Assembly: GCF_038725785.1 (NCBI RefSeq)
Contig: NZ_CP109796.1
Location: 4,774,001 to 4,838,000 of the forward strand
Direction of reading: 5' to 3'
Length of the DNA: 64,000 nucleotides
Source: Termitidicoccus mucosus
GTDB lineage: Bacteria; Verrucomicrobiota; Verrucomicrobiia; Opitutales; Opitutaceae
Shown in pieces: positions 34,641-42,233 of the stretch. The position numbers and the translations under genes were made by a program. Under the pieces are notes generated by a model, which searched no databases, was not told the origin of the DNA, and saw only the letters and a program-made list of their open reading frames with translations. Position 1 is the stretch's first letter; the number at the start of each line of letters is the position of its first letter.

Positions 34641-37301
34641 TCACCAGCCAAAGGCCAGACCCGCGCCGCCCATCACGTCGCCCCGGTCGGAAAGCGCGAA
34701 ACTCGCCCGCGCGCCGCGATCTCCCTGCCTGCAGACATATTCATAGCCCAGCGCAAGCGCGCCGTGGCCGCGATAAAAGCCCATGCCCAGCGCGAGCCGG
34801 TTGCGGTTCCCGTCCGGCGCAAGATGCGTCTGGACTTGATTCATCGCAGCGGACATCGCGCCGACGCGATCCATGCGGTCGCTGACGGCGTTCACCTGAT
34901 TCTGGATGTCAGCGAATCTGCCATCCATCGCGCCCTCGACGGCGGCGAGCTGCCGCATGGTCACCGCGTCGTGGGGATTGATGCCGTCGGCGACGTTGAC
35001 AAGGCGGCGTTGCAGGGTTTCGGAACCGAAGGAAACCGTGTCGGGATCGGTGGCGACGGAATCGGCTCCGATGGCCACGGAATTGGTCGCGGCGGCCACG
35101 ACGACGGCATTGTTGCCGAGCGCGATGCCGCCGGAGGCGCGCGCCTCGGAAAGCGAGCCGATGGCGATGGATTTTTGGCCGGAGGCGTTTGCACCCGCGC
35201 CGACAGCGCTTGAGGACGCTCCGCTGGCGCTCGCGCCCATGCCGGCGGCGACGGCGTTGCCGCCGGTCGCGGTCGCGGGTACGGAGGGATCGTCATGGCC
35301 CGTGCTGAAATGCACCCACGCGGTGTTTCCTCCTCCCGTCCCGCTTGTGCCGCTGATGATGACGGCGACGGCGTTTTCCAAGTTCGTCACGCGCTGGTTG
35401 GTGTCGAAGAGCTGCGAGCCGGCGACGGCATCGGTCGAGGCGGCATTGATGGCGGCAAGGGCGAGGTTGGTGATGCGCGTGCCTCCGGTCAGCCCAGCAC
35501 CGGTGCCGGTCACGGTCGGGCCGCCAAGCGTCAGCGTCGTTCTGGCCTCGCTGTCATAGACAACCGCGTTCGGGGTGGAGCCGCCGGCATCCGCGATGGC
35601 GGCATTGAGTTGGGCGACATTCACCGCGTCGTTGCCGGCGGTCCCTGTGGCGACACCGGTGACCCGGCGGTCGCCCGTTATGCCGGCGATATTGAGGATG
35701 CTGCCGCCGGTCGTTGCGCCGATGGTGATATTTCCGGTGACGGCATCTTGAAACACGAGGCCCGTGTCGCCGGAGAGGATGTTGTTCACGGTCTGGCTCA
35801 GGTCGAAGAGAGCGCTGGTGGCATTGCCAAAGGTGCCGCCGTTGATGATGAACTGTCCTCCGGTGACGGTGCCGTCGGGGTTCACCGTGCCCGTGCCGAG
35901 GATGTTGATGATGCCGGCAGCCGTGTTGTATAGTTGCGAACCGTTGATGGCGTCGGATGACGCGGTATTGATGGCGCCGTTGGAGACATTCGTGATGCGT
36001 TGCACCACATCCATGCCGTGCGAGGCGTCATAGGCGCCAAGCGCGGCGTTCCACGACAGGGCGTTGCTTGCAAGGTCGGCGACGGTTGCGCCAAGCCCGG
36101 CCAGCGCCTCATTGGTTATATAAAGTTCGGAGCCGTTGACGGCATCGGTTGAGTCGGCGGCGATCCGCCCTGCGGCCACATTGATGATCTGGCGCTCCCC
36201 GTCGGGCGCGCCGACGCTAACAATGCCGACCGGCGAGGAGCCGGCGACAAGGGCCTGGGTTTTCGCGTCAATGGCGACGATAGTGACGGGATTTGCGCCG
36301 CCGTCGGCGCTGTTGTTGCCAAGGATGACGCCGTTGGCGTGCGTGCTCGCGGCGGAGTTGCCAAGGATGAACGTGTTCTCATGGCTGATACTGTTCTGAG
36401 AGCCGATGGCGGCGGCGCCGCTTGCCGTGATGCTGTTGCGGGTGCCGATGGCATAGGAGTTGGTCACGCCGCCACCCGACGCGGCCCCCATGGTGTTGCT
36501 CGCGCCGATGGCATAGACGTTCATCATGATGTTTCCACCGGGGACATGTATGGTGTTGCCGTCGCCGAGCGCGAGGCCGCCGACGATGTTTCCGACGCCG
36601 GTGTCGGACGGGTTTATTATTTTGTTGTTCGTGCCGAACGCAAAGACGTTTGAAAACCGTCCCGCGGCGCTCATGATATTGCCGCTGCCAAATGCGTAGG
36701 CGTCCTCCAGTTTCGGAAAGCCGACGCTGAACAGGGTGTGGAGGTCATTGTTCGCGCCGATGGCGAAAACCCTGGAAATATCGCTCTGGGCGCCGGAAAT
36801 CCTGCCGTCCCGGACGGTGTTACCCAGGCCGAGGGCAAAGACGCCGCTCATATGGTCTATGTTGGTGATGACGTTGTTTGCGCCGATTGCATGAATGTTA
36901 AAAAGGCCGGTGCTGTGCCTGCCGTAGCCTGTCTCGTTGAACACGTCGTTGTCCGCGCCGAACAAATAGACACCGCCGCCATTTACGTCGATGCCGTTGC
37001 CCTGACCGAACACATAGGCGGAGTCCAGGCTTTCGGGGCCGATGACGTTGTTGCCGCCGCCGACAACCGTGACATGCGCGGCGTTGGCGAGAGTGTTTGT
37101 GCCGCCATATATAAAACTGTCCGTCGAGCTGGCGAGGGTGTTGTCGTAGCCGATATCCGCGTTGTTGGATGACTGGCCGGTGTCCGTGCCCGTGATGATC
37201 GCGCCGTCGGCATTTATCAAAAAATCTCCCGCGCAAACGGAGTTTCCGCTGACGGCCACGGTGAAAGCGATGAGCGTTTTCAGGTGATTATATTGTTTCA
37301 T
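34641..37301 (-). CDS. YadA-like trimeric autotransporter adhesin
   Basis: Starting at 37301 (MKQYNHLKTLIAFTVAV, signal peptide) the protein has 886 residues. The head consists of short left-handed beta-roll repeats (AIGANN, AFGSGN, AIGSQN types). The stalk/neck region has repeated motifs such as DAVNGSELY, DAINGSQLY, DAVNVAQLN and DAVAGSQLF. The C-terminal YadA anchor has RNRLALGMGFYRGHGALALG and ends in Trp. It would be a trimeric type Vc adhesin on the outer membrane. It lies inside the T4SS operon between TrbI and the lipoprotein gene, suggesting co-expression with the conjugation machinery and a role in cell-cell contact during mating or host attachment. Confidence 0.9.
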   Translation of the reverse strand: MKQYNHLKTLIAFTVAVSGNSVCAGDFLINADGAIITGTDTGQSSNNADIGYDNTLASSTDSFIYGGTNTLANAAHVTVVGGGNNVIGPESLDSAYVFGQGNGIDVNGGGVYLFGADNDVFNETGYGRHSTGLFNIHAIGANNVITNIDHMSGVFALGLGNTVRDGRISGAQSDISRVFAIGANNDLHTLFSVGFPKLEDAYAFGSGNIMSAAGRFSNVFAFGTNNKIINPSDTGVGNIVGGLALGDGNTIHVPGGNIMMNVYAIGASNTMGAASGGGVTNSYAIGTRNSITASGAAAIGSQNSISHENTFILGNSAASTHANGVILGNNSADGGANPVTIVAIDAKTQALVAGSSPVGIVSVGAPDGERQIINVAAGRIAADSTDAVNGSELYITNEALAGLGATVADLASNALSWNAALGAYDASHGMDVVQRITNVSNGAINTASSDAINGSQLYNTAAGIINILGTGTVNPDGTVTGGQFIINGGTFGNATSALFDLSQTVNNILSGDTGLVFQDAVTGNITIGATTGGSILNIAGITGDRRVTGVATGTAGNDAVNVAQLNAAIADAGGSTPNAVVYDSEARTTLTLGGPTVTGTGAGLTGGTRITNLALAAINAASTDAVAGSQLFDTNQRVTNLENAVAVIISGTSGTGGGNTAWVHFSTGHDDPSVPATATGGNAVAAGMGASASGASSSAVGAGANASGQKSIAIGSLSEARASGGIALGNNAVVVAAATNSVAIGADSVATDPDTVSFGSETLQRRLVNVADGINPHDAVTMRQLAAVEGAMDGRFADIQNQVNAVSDRMDRVGAMSAAMNQVQTHLAPDGNRNRLALGMGFYRGHGALALGYEYVCRQGDRGARASFALSDRGDVMGGAGLAFGW

Positions 37302-37380
37302 GGTGATTGGGAGAAGAGTTTTAACCGCGAATGGACGCCCATGGACGCGGGTAAATGCAGAAGACTTTGGGTATTCGCGT

Positions 37381-38466
37381 TCATGGGCGTTCATTGGCGG
37401 TTGCGGTTTCTTTTTGCCAGAGTCTGGCAGTGGCGTTGCCACGGGCGGCTTTCGCCTTGTCGAGGGTCTGGGTGACATAAATATAAAACTGTTTGCCCGT
37501 CGGGACGCGGACATAAAAGCCGTCCTCCTCGATGCGCCTGGCGATTTGGGCGGCGTAGGCGTTGAGCACACCGGCGGTGCCGGCGAGGGCGGCGTTTTTC
37601 GCGGTGGCCTGCGGGATGGCGATGCCCGCCCCTCCCGCCCCTGCAAGCGAGCCGTTGTCCTGCATGTCCTGCAAGCCGCTCGCCATGCCCGCGAGGAAGG
37701 TGGACGCGAAGAGTTTTATCTCCTGCCAGTCGTCGGTTTTTATGATTTGCCCGGCAAGCCCGGCGCTGCCATCGCGAAGACCAAACTCGCCGGTCGTGTC
37801 GTCGCGCTCACGGTCGAGGGCAATGCCGTTGAGCGTGAGTTCCATGCCGTTGTCGGTGGTGCGGTCGCGCCAGACGATAATCCACTGGCCGGAGGCGGCG
37901 ATGCGCTCGCGGGCACGGTCGGTCGCAGCGCGCCCGTGGACTTCCGCGCCCGCCGGAATGATGAGCCGCCCGTCGTGCCAGACATCCTCGGTGACCAGGC
38001 CGATGACGGGCGTGTCGAGCCGGGAGGATTCCAGCGTGATGACGGTTTCGCACGGGATGAGGCGTCCGTAAGGAGCGTAGTTGCGCGAGGGCGCGGGGGT
38101 AGAGTCCGCGCCTGCGGCACTGTTGGCGTCGAGAAGGCTGATCGGCAGGACGGCGGGAGCTTTGCGACTGGCGGACGTGGTCTCGTTGTTTTGGCGGGCG
38201 GCGCGCGGACGCGAAATAGCCTCCTCATCGGACTCGGTGCGTGCGGACGTTGACGCTGCCGGACGCGCGGGCGCGGGAACCCTGAGTTCCTGACCGTCGC
38301 GGGTGATGGTGTGGCGTTCCATCGGAGCAGGCGAAGTCGTGGCGGCGCTCATCGGACGCTCGCCGCGATTGCCGCCGTGAATAAGCAGCGCGCCGACGGC
38401 AACGCACACCAGCAGCGTGAGCATGCTGCCGAGCGGGGTTTTTATGAATTTGATGATGCGCTTCAC
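37381..38466 (-). CDS. TrbI/VirB10-like T4SS core protein (right copy)
   Basis: The 361-residue protein has an N-terminal membrane anchor (about 14-31), a disordered Pro/Ala-rich linker and the VirB10 C-terminal domain with YGRLIPCETVITLESS and GRLIIPAGAEVHGRA. The last 100 residues include VRVPTGKQFYIYVTQ. It spans the periplasm and forms the channel core with TrbG/VirB9. It follows TrbG by 27 nt and is followed by the inserted adhesin gene after 79 nt. It is paralogous to 531-1580 along most of its length. Confidence 0.85.
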   Translation of the reverse strand: MKRIIKFIKTPLGSMLTLLVCVAVGALLIHGGNRGERPMSAATTSPAPMERHTITRDGQELRVPAPARPAASTSARTESDEEAISRPRAARQNNETTSASRKAPAVLPISLLDANSAAGADSTPAPSRNYAPYGRLIPCETVITLESSRLDTPVIGLVTEDVWHDGRLIIPAGAEVHGRAATDRARERIAASGQWIIVWRDRTTDNGMELTLNGIALDRERDDTTGEFGLRDGSAGLAGQIIKTDDWQEIKLFASTFLAGMASGLQDMQDNGSLAGAGGAGIAIPQATAKNAALAGTAGVLNAYAAQIARRIEEDGFYVRVPTGKQFYIYVTQTLDKAKAARGNATARLWQKETATANERP

Positions 38467-38493
38467 GGTGGGGGCGGCGGTGAGGCGGGAGGG

Positions 38494-39378
38494 TTATCTC
38501 GGCGCGATGAGATGCGCATTGCGGGTGACGCGCGGGACGATGACATTGAAGGAATTTTTCACGCTGAGGTTTGCGCGCGCGCCGCCCGGCGTGCCGGTGA
38601 TGGCGAAGTAGGCGGTGGTTTCCGCGCGCGGCGGAATCAGTCCGGAGGCGTCGGCGATGGACGCGGGGTAAAGGCGGTTGCCGATGCGCACGGCGAGACT
38701 TTGGGGCTGGTAAACGACCTCGTTGTCACCGGTGTTTTCGAGCTTGAGCTTGAACACAAGCGTGTCCTCGGGATCGAAGCGAAAAACTTCCTCCACGGTC
38801 GCGGTGAAGTCGCGGTATTGGGTTGTTTCATTCGGCGCGCGGTGCTCGACCTGCCACACGGCCTCGGGATATTGCTCGTGGATGAGGCGGTGGCTTTTCG
38901 CACGGTCCAGCAATGCGAGAAGCGTTTCCGGCGTGACGCGTTTGGCGAGCGCCGGGCTGCGTCCGGCGAGGCGGTCTTCATAAAATGTCACGGAGCCATA
39001 AGGGTGCGGCGTGACGGCGAGGCGGATGATATACGTTTTGTTTTGCAGGATGACGTTGAGCGTGGCGCGGGCGTCGGGTTTGAGGGCGCGCACGCTGAGG
39101 TAATACCGGCCCGGCAGGTGCGACATCAGCACGGGCGCGGGGGCATCGGGGTTCTTGGTGATGTTCGCGCCCTCCAAGGCGGACGGAGCGGAGGGAAACA
39201 TCAGGGTCGTGGGCGCGTCCGTGGAGATGGGGATTTCATAGACGATGCGCTCGTCCAGCGGCAGTTGCTTGACGACGGGGGCGGGAGGCTTGGCGTCGCC
39301 GGCAAATCCCGGCGTAACCAGCAGTGCGAGGAGCGTGACGCACATGGCGGTCAGTTTTGTGTGTATTCGTAGTTCCAT
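38494..39378 (-). CDS. TrbG/VirB9-like T4SS outer-membrane complex protein
   Basis: The 294-residue secreted protein has a signal peptide (cleavage near GFAGDAK) and an N-terminal domain rich in beta strands. Its C-terminal domain (LYRxF-like positions TQYRDFTATVEEVFRF and AYFAITGTPGGARANL) matches the truncated left copy. Its first codons overlap the end of the VirB8-like gene by 28 nt, indicating coupling. It forms the outer-membrane-proximal ring with VirB10 and the lipoprotein. Confidence 0.8.
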   Translation of the reverse strand: MELRIHTKLTAMCVTLLALLVTPGFAGDAKPPAPVVKQLPLDERIVYEIPISTDAPTTLMFPSAPSALEGANITKNPDAPAPVLMSHLPGRYYLSVRALKPDARATLNVILQNKTYIIRLAVTPHPYGSVTFYEDRLAGRSPALAKRVTPETLLALLDRAKSHRLIHEQYPEAVWQVEHRAPNETTQYRDFTATVEEVFRFDPEDTLVFKLKLENTGDNEVVYQPQSLAVRIGNRLYPASIADASGLIPPRAETTAYFAITGTPGGARANLSVKNSFNVIVPRVTRNAHLIAPR

Positions 39379-40055
39379 ACGGCGAGCGGGTAGCGTTTGT
39401 TGGCGAGCATGTCCGGGTTGCGGACAAGGGTGAGCGTGAGGGAAAAGCGCGGGGATTCGGTGAAAGCCTGGCGTTCAAAGACGCCCGTGCGCACAAGCTG
39501 GCCTTCGAGTTTTACGATGACCTGGTCCTCGCGGGTGCGCAGGATATCCATCTTAAAAACCTCCGGCTTTTGATGAATCTGCTTCACCTCGAACTCCTCC
39601 CTCGTGGCGAGCAATTCGTTCTGGGCCTTCGTCGCGGCCTCGGTGAGATAGAGCCGTTGCAGCAAATCGGGAAAATCAAAGTTCTTCGGGTTGCGCTGCA
39701 GGAACGCGAGCGCGGCCCATAGTGATATGGTTTCATGCAGCGCCTTCGCCTCCTCGAAACCCAGCAATGGCGAGACCGAAAACGTCCCCGCGCCGTCGAG
39801 GATGACCACGCGTTCGCGTGTGCGATACGCGCCGATGATGAGGTAGGGTTGCAGCACGGCGAGCGCGAGCGCGCCGCACGCGACCAGCGCCCACATGCGC
39901 GCGGCAAAGGCGTGGTCGGCGAACAAACGCGCTGGACTCCATGAAGACCGCGCCTTCACCGGTGGCGGAAGCGTCCGCTCCGTGTCCACGGTTGTGATAC
40001 GCTGCGCGCCGGTGTCGCCGCCCTCGTTGTTTTCATGAGTTCCTTGTGTGTTCAT
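39351..40055 (-). CDS. TrbF/VirB8-like inner-membrane T4SS assembly protein
   Basis: The 234-residue protein has a cytoplasmic Pro-rich N-terminus, one membrane helix (about residues 51-75: AARMWALVACGALALAVLQ) and a periplasmic domain with an NTF2-like pattern ending RYPLAVWNYEYTQN. Size, topology and position between VirB6- and VirB9-like genes match VirB8/TrbF, which nucleates assembly of the channel. The end overlaps the TrbG start. Confidence 0.75.
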   Translation of the reverse strand: MNTQGTHENNEGGDTGAQRITTVDTERTLPPPVKARSSWSPARLFADHAFAARMWALVACGALALAVLQPYLIIGAYRTRERVVILDGAGTFSVSPLLGFEEAKALHETISLWAALAFLQRNPKNFDFPDLLQRLYLTEAATKAQNELLATREEFEVKQIHQKPEVFKMDILRTREDQVIVKLEGQLVRTGVFERQAFTESPRFSLTLTLVRNPDMLANKRYPLAVWNYEYTQN

Positions 40056-40070
40056 AAATCCTTCAGCCTT

Positions 40071-41009
40071 TTATAATCCGGGTGTTGTTTGCGCGGGCAG
40101 GGGTGACGGCATGGTGCCGGTGTGCCCGGACATGGGAGCGGAGGTTCGCGAGGATGCGGCAAGCAGGTTTCCAACCGTGCTGGCGCGATAGAGCGTGTCG
40201 GTCGCCGCGCGCCCGAGAGCGCCGGGGTTGCCGGTCTCGCCGGTGAAGGCATAGCCCTGCGCGAAAATCTTCTGGCAAATGACCGGTGTGGAAATCGTCC
40301 CGATCACCAGCGTGAGCACCGCGAGGATGCCGCCGACATTGGTCAGAAACGGGGAATAGAGGGCCATTTCGGCGGACGCGGGTTCGGCTCCGACCGCCGC
40401 GCGAAAATCCTGCCAGATGGCGATGGTCACAAGGTTCGTGATGGCGAAGCCGACCGGCCACGCGAGCACGGCGAGGGTTTGTTGAAAGAAGCGGACGCCG
40501 ATCTGCGTGCCACCGGGAATCATGAAGCACGCGAGCGCGAAGGGCATGAGCAAATACAGAATCCAGCGTAGGATGTATTGCAGGATTATCATGGGCGCGG
40601 AAATCAGCGCGCCGATCTGTATAAAAACCCACGACACGGCGTCGGTCATCGCGTGATAGATGGATTCGTTGAGCTTGCGCCACGACCATTCCTTCCTTTC
40701 TGGATTCTGCGTCGCGCCCGCGCGCAGTTCCTCGGATGCGCGGGCGGGGTTGTCGTTGTATTGAGGGTCAATGTAGGACGCCGCCGCCAGCATGGTGTTT
40801 TCCATGAGCGGAAACCACCAGTTTAGCGATGAAACGAGGGCGACGATGGTGATGGCGCGGGCGAGCGGGCGCACCAGTTCGCTGTTGTTGTAGTGATGCC
40901 GGCTCATGCGCGCGATGAGCCCGACGACAAGCATCGCGAACACGACGAAGCGGAACGCCGTCACCATCGCGGTGATTTTGTTTTCCAAAATGGGCAGCAC
41001 CAAGTCCAT
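40071..41009 (-). CDS. TrbL/VirB6-like polytopic T4SS membrane protein
   Basis: The 312-residue product has about six membrane helices (for example around residues 13-33, 52-68, 125-165, 180-200 and 223-245). The central loop contains PGGTQIGVRFFQQTLAVLAW and the tail is polar Ser/Thr/Pro-rich. This is the profile of VirB6/TrbL, the inner-membrane channel component. It sits between the VirB5-like gene (6-nt gap) and the VirB8-like gene (15 nt). Assignment rests on topology and gene order more than on diagnostic motifs. Confidence 0.75.
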   Translation of the reverse strand: MDLVLPILENKITAMVTAFRFVVFAMLVVGLIARMSRHHYNNSELVRPLARAITIVALVSSLNWWFPLMENTMLAAASYIDPQYNDNPARASEELRAGATQNPERKEWSWRKLNESIYHAMTDAVSWVFIQIGALISAPMIILQYILRWILYLLMPFALACFMIPGGTQIGVRFFQQTLAVLAWPVGFAITNLVTIAIWQDFRAAVGAEPASAEMALYSPFLTNVGGILAVLTLVIGTISTPVICQKIFAQGYAFTGETGNPGALGRAATDTLYRASTVGNLLAASSRTSAPMSGHTGTMPSPLPAQTTPGL

Positions 41010-41015
41010 GACAAA

Positions 41016-41813
41016 TCAGCGGGCGTTCTTACGCGGGTTGATGGAACGCATGAAAGCGGTCACGCGCTGGTTCGCCAAAAAATCGTCCTTGGCGGCAAGC
41101 TCGGCGGCGGCAAGTTGCTCGGTTTCGTGCCGGTTGTCGTTGGCGATTTTTTGCAGAATCACCTCGTCCACCTGGCGGCGGCGCGTGGTCTCGATTTGGG
41201 AAAGCTGGCCGTTGAGCACGATCAGCTTTGCCGTGAGCTTTTGCACCTGCGCATCAGTGGCGCCGGAGCGCAGTTCGGAAAGCGTGAGGGCGGTTTCCTC
41301 CAAAAGCTCGCGTTCGCGCTCGCGGGTCTGGTCGGTGACGGTGCGGGTATTGTCGGCGCGGGCGTCGAGCAGAGCGTGGCGGCGGTAGGTGAGTGGGTCG
41401 TATTGGACCGTGCCGCCGTCGAGGTCGGGAACATAAACGGAGCGGTAGGTGTTCCCGTCGGTGGGGGAAAGGGTGTCCAAACTTTGCACGGCGCGGGCGA
41501 TGTCGTCGCGGGACAAACCATATTCGTGCAGAAGGTCACCCTCGGCGAGGATGCCCAGGGACAATATTTTCGCGGCGTCGGCGGGATTGCCGGCCCAGTC
41601 GCGGATTTTTCCCTGAATGCTGACCTGCTCTTTGAGCTGGGTAATCTGCGTTTTGAGCTGCGCGATGCTATCAACCCATTTGGCGATGGTAGCGATGTGC
41701 GAAATCTGGTTGTTGGCAAGGTTGGCGACATCGACGACGGGAATGCCGGAGGCGAAAACAACACCGCCGATGCAGGCGGCGAGGACGGGTAGTATGAGAG
41801 TATTCTTTTCCAT
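41016..41813 (-). CDS. TrbJ/VirB5-like secreted T4SS protein
   Basis: The 265-residue protein has a signal peptide (ILPVLAACIGGVVFASGIP) and a long, mostly helical coiled-coil body with VDVANLANNQISHI near residue 27, typical of TrbJ/VirB5 minor pilus-tip proteins. It lies 6 nt upstream of the VirB6-like gene and 6 nt after the small lipoprotein gene. It probably acts at the pilus tip in recipient contact. Confidence 0.8.
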   Translation of the reverse strand: MEKNTLILPVLAACIGGVVFASGIPVVDVANLANNQISHIATIAKWVDSIAQLKTQITQLKEQVSIQGKIRDWAGNPADAAKILSLGILAEGDLLHEYGLSRDDIARAVQSLDTLSPTDGNTYRSVYVPDLDGGTVQYDPLTYRRHALLDARADNTRTVTDQTRERERELLEETALTLSELRSGATDAQVQKLTAKLIVLNGQLSQIETTRRRQVDEVILQKIANDNRHETEQLAAAELAAKDDFLANQRVTAFMRSINPRKNAR

Positions 41814-41819
41814 AATAAT

Positions 41820-42233
41820 TTATTCGGTGCGGAGGGTGATGGTTGCGGGATTCAAAATAACGCCGTCCTGGGTGACGGTTTCGGGAAGGCGGACGTTCAC
41901 GTAACGCGGCTCGGATGCCGTGTCCGTGTTTTCAGTGCGCTGCTGGTTTTGGATGATCCAGTATTGCTGCTTCACGGCCTGGCTCATCGCGCGGTCGTAA
42001 CCGCGTTGCTCGGCGTCCTCGATGGCGGCGGTGATTTCGTGGCCGGCGGCTTTCGAGACGAGATAACCGGCGCCCGCACCGATGGCCGCGCCCTTGATGC
42101 TTTTGCCGGAGGAGTGATAACCGATGGCCCCGCCCGCGCCGGTAAGAACGATGTCCGTGGCGGGTTGGCGGAGGCTGGCGCAGCCGGAAAGGAGCGCGGT
42201 GAAGACGAACAATAACAAGGCGATGGTTTTCAT
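41820..42233 (-). CDS. Small lipoprotein with glycine-zipper, T4SS operon
   Basis: From 42233 (MKTIALLLFVFTALLSGC) the 137-residue product is a lipoprotein with Cys at residue 18. A glycine-rich hydrophobic stretch follows (GAGGAIGYHSSGKSIKGAAI, then GAGAGYL) that resembles glycine-zipper outer-membrane domains. Its start overlaps the VirB4 stop by 4 nt. It may be the entry-exclusion or TrbK-like lipoprotein, although TrbK normally follows TrbJ, so the role is uncertain. Confidence 0.7.
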   Translation of the reverse strand: MKTIALLLFVFTALLSGCASLRQPATDIVLTGAGGAIGYHSSGKSIKGAAIGAGAGYLVSKAAGHEITAAIEDAEQRGYDRAMSQAVKQQYWIIQNQQRTENTDTASEPRYVNVRLPETVTQDGVILNPATITLRTE

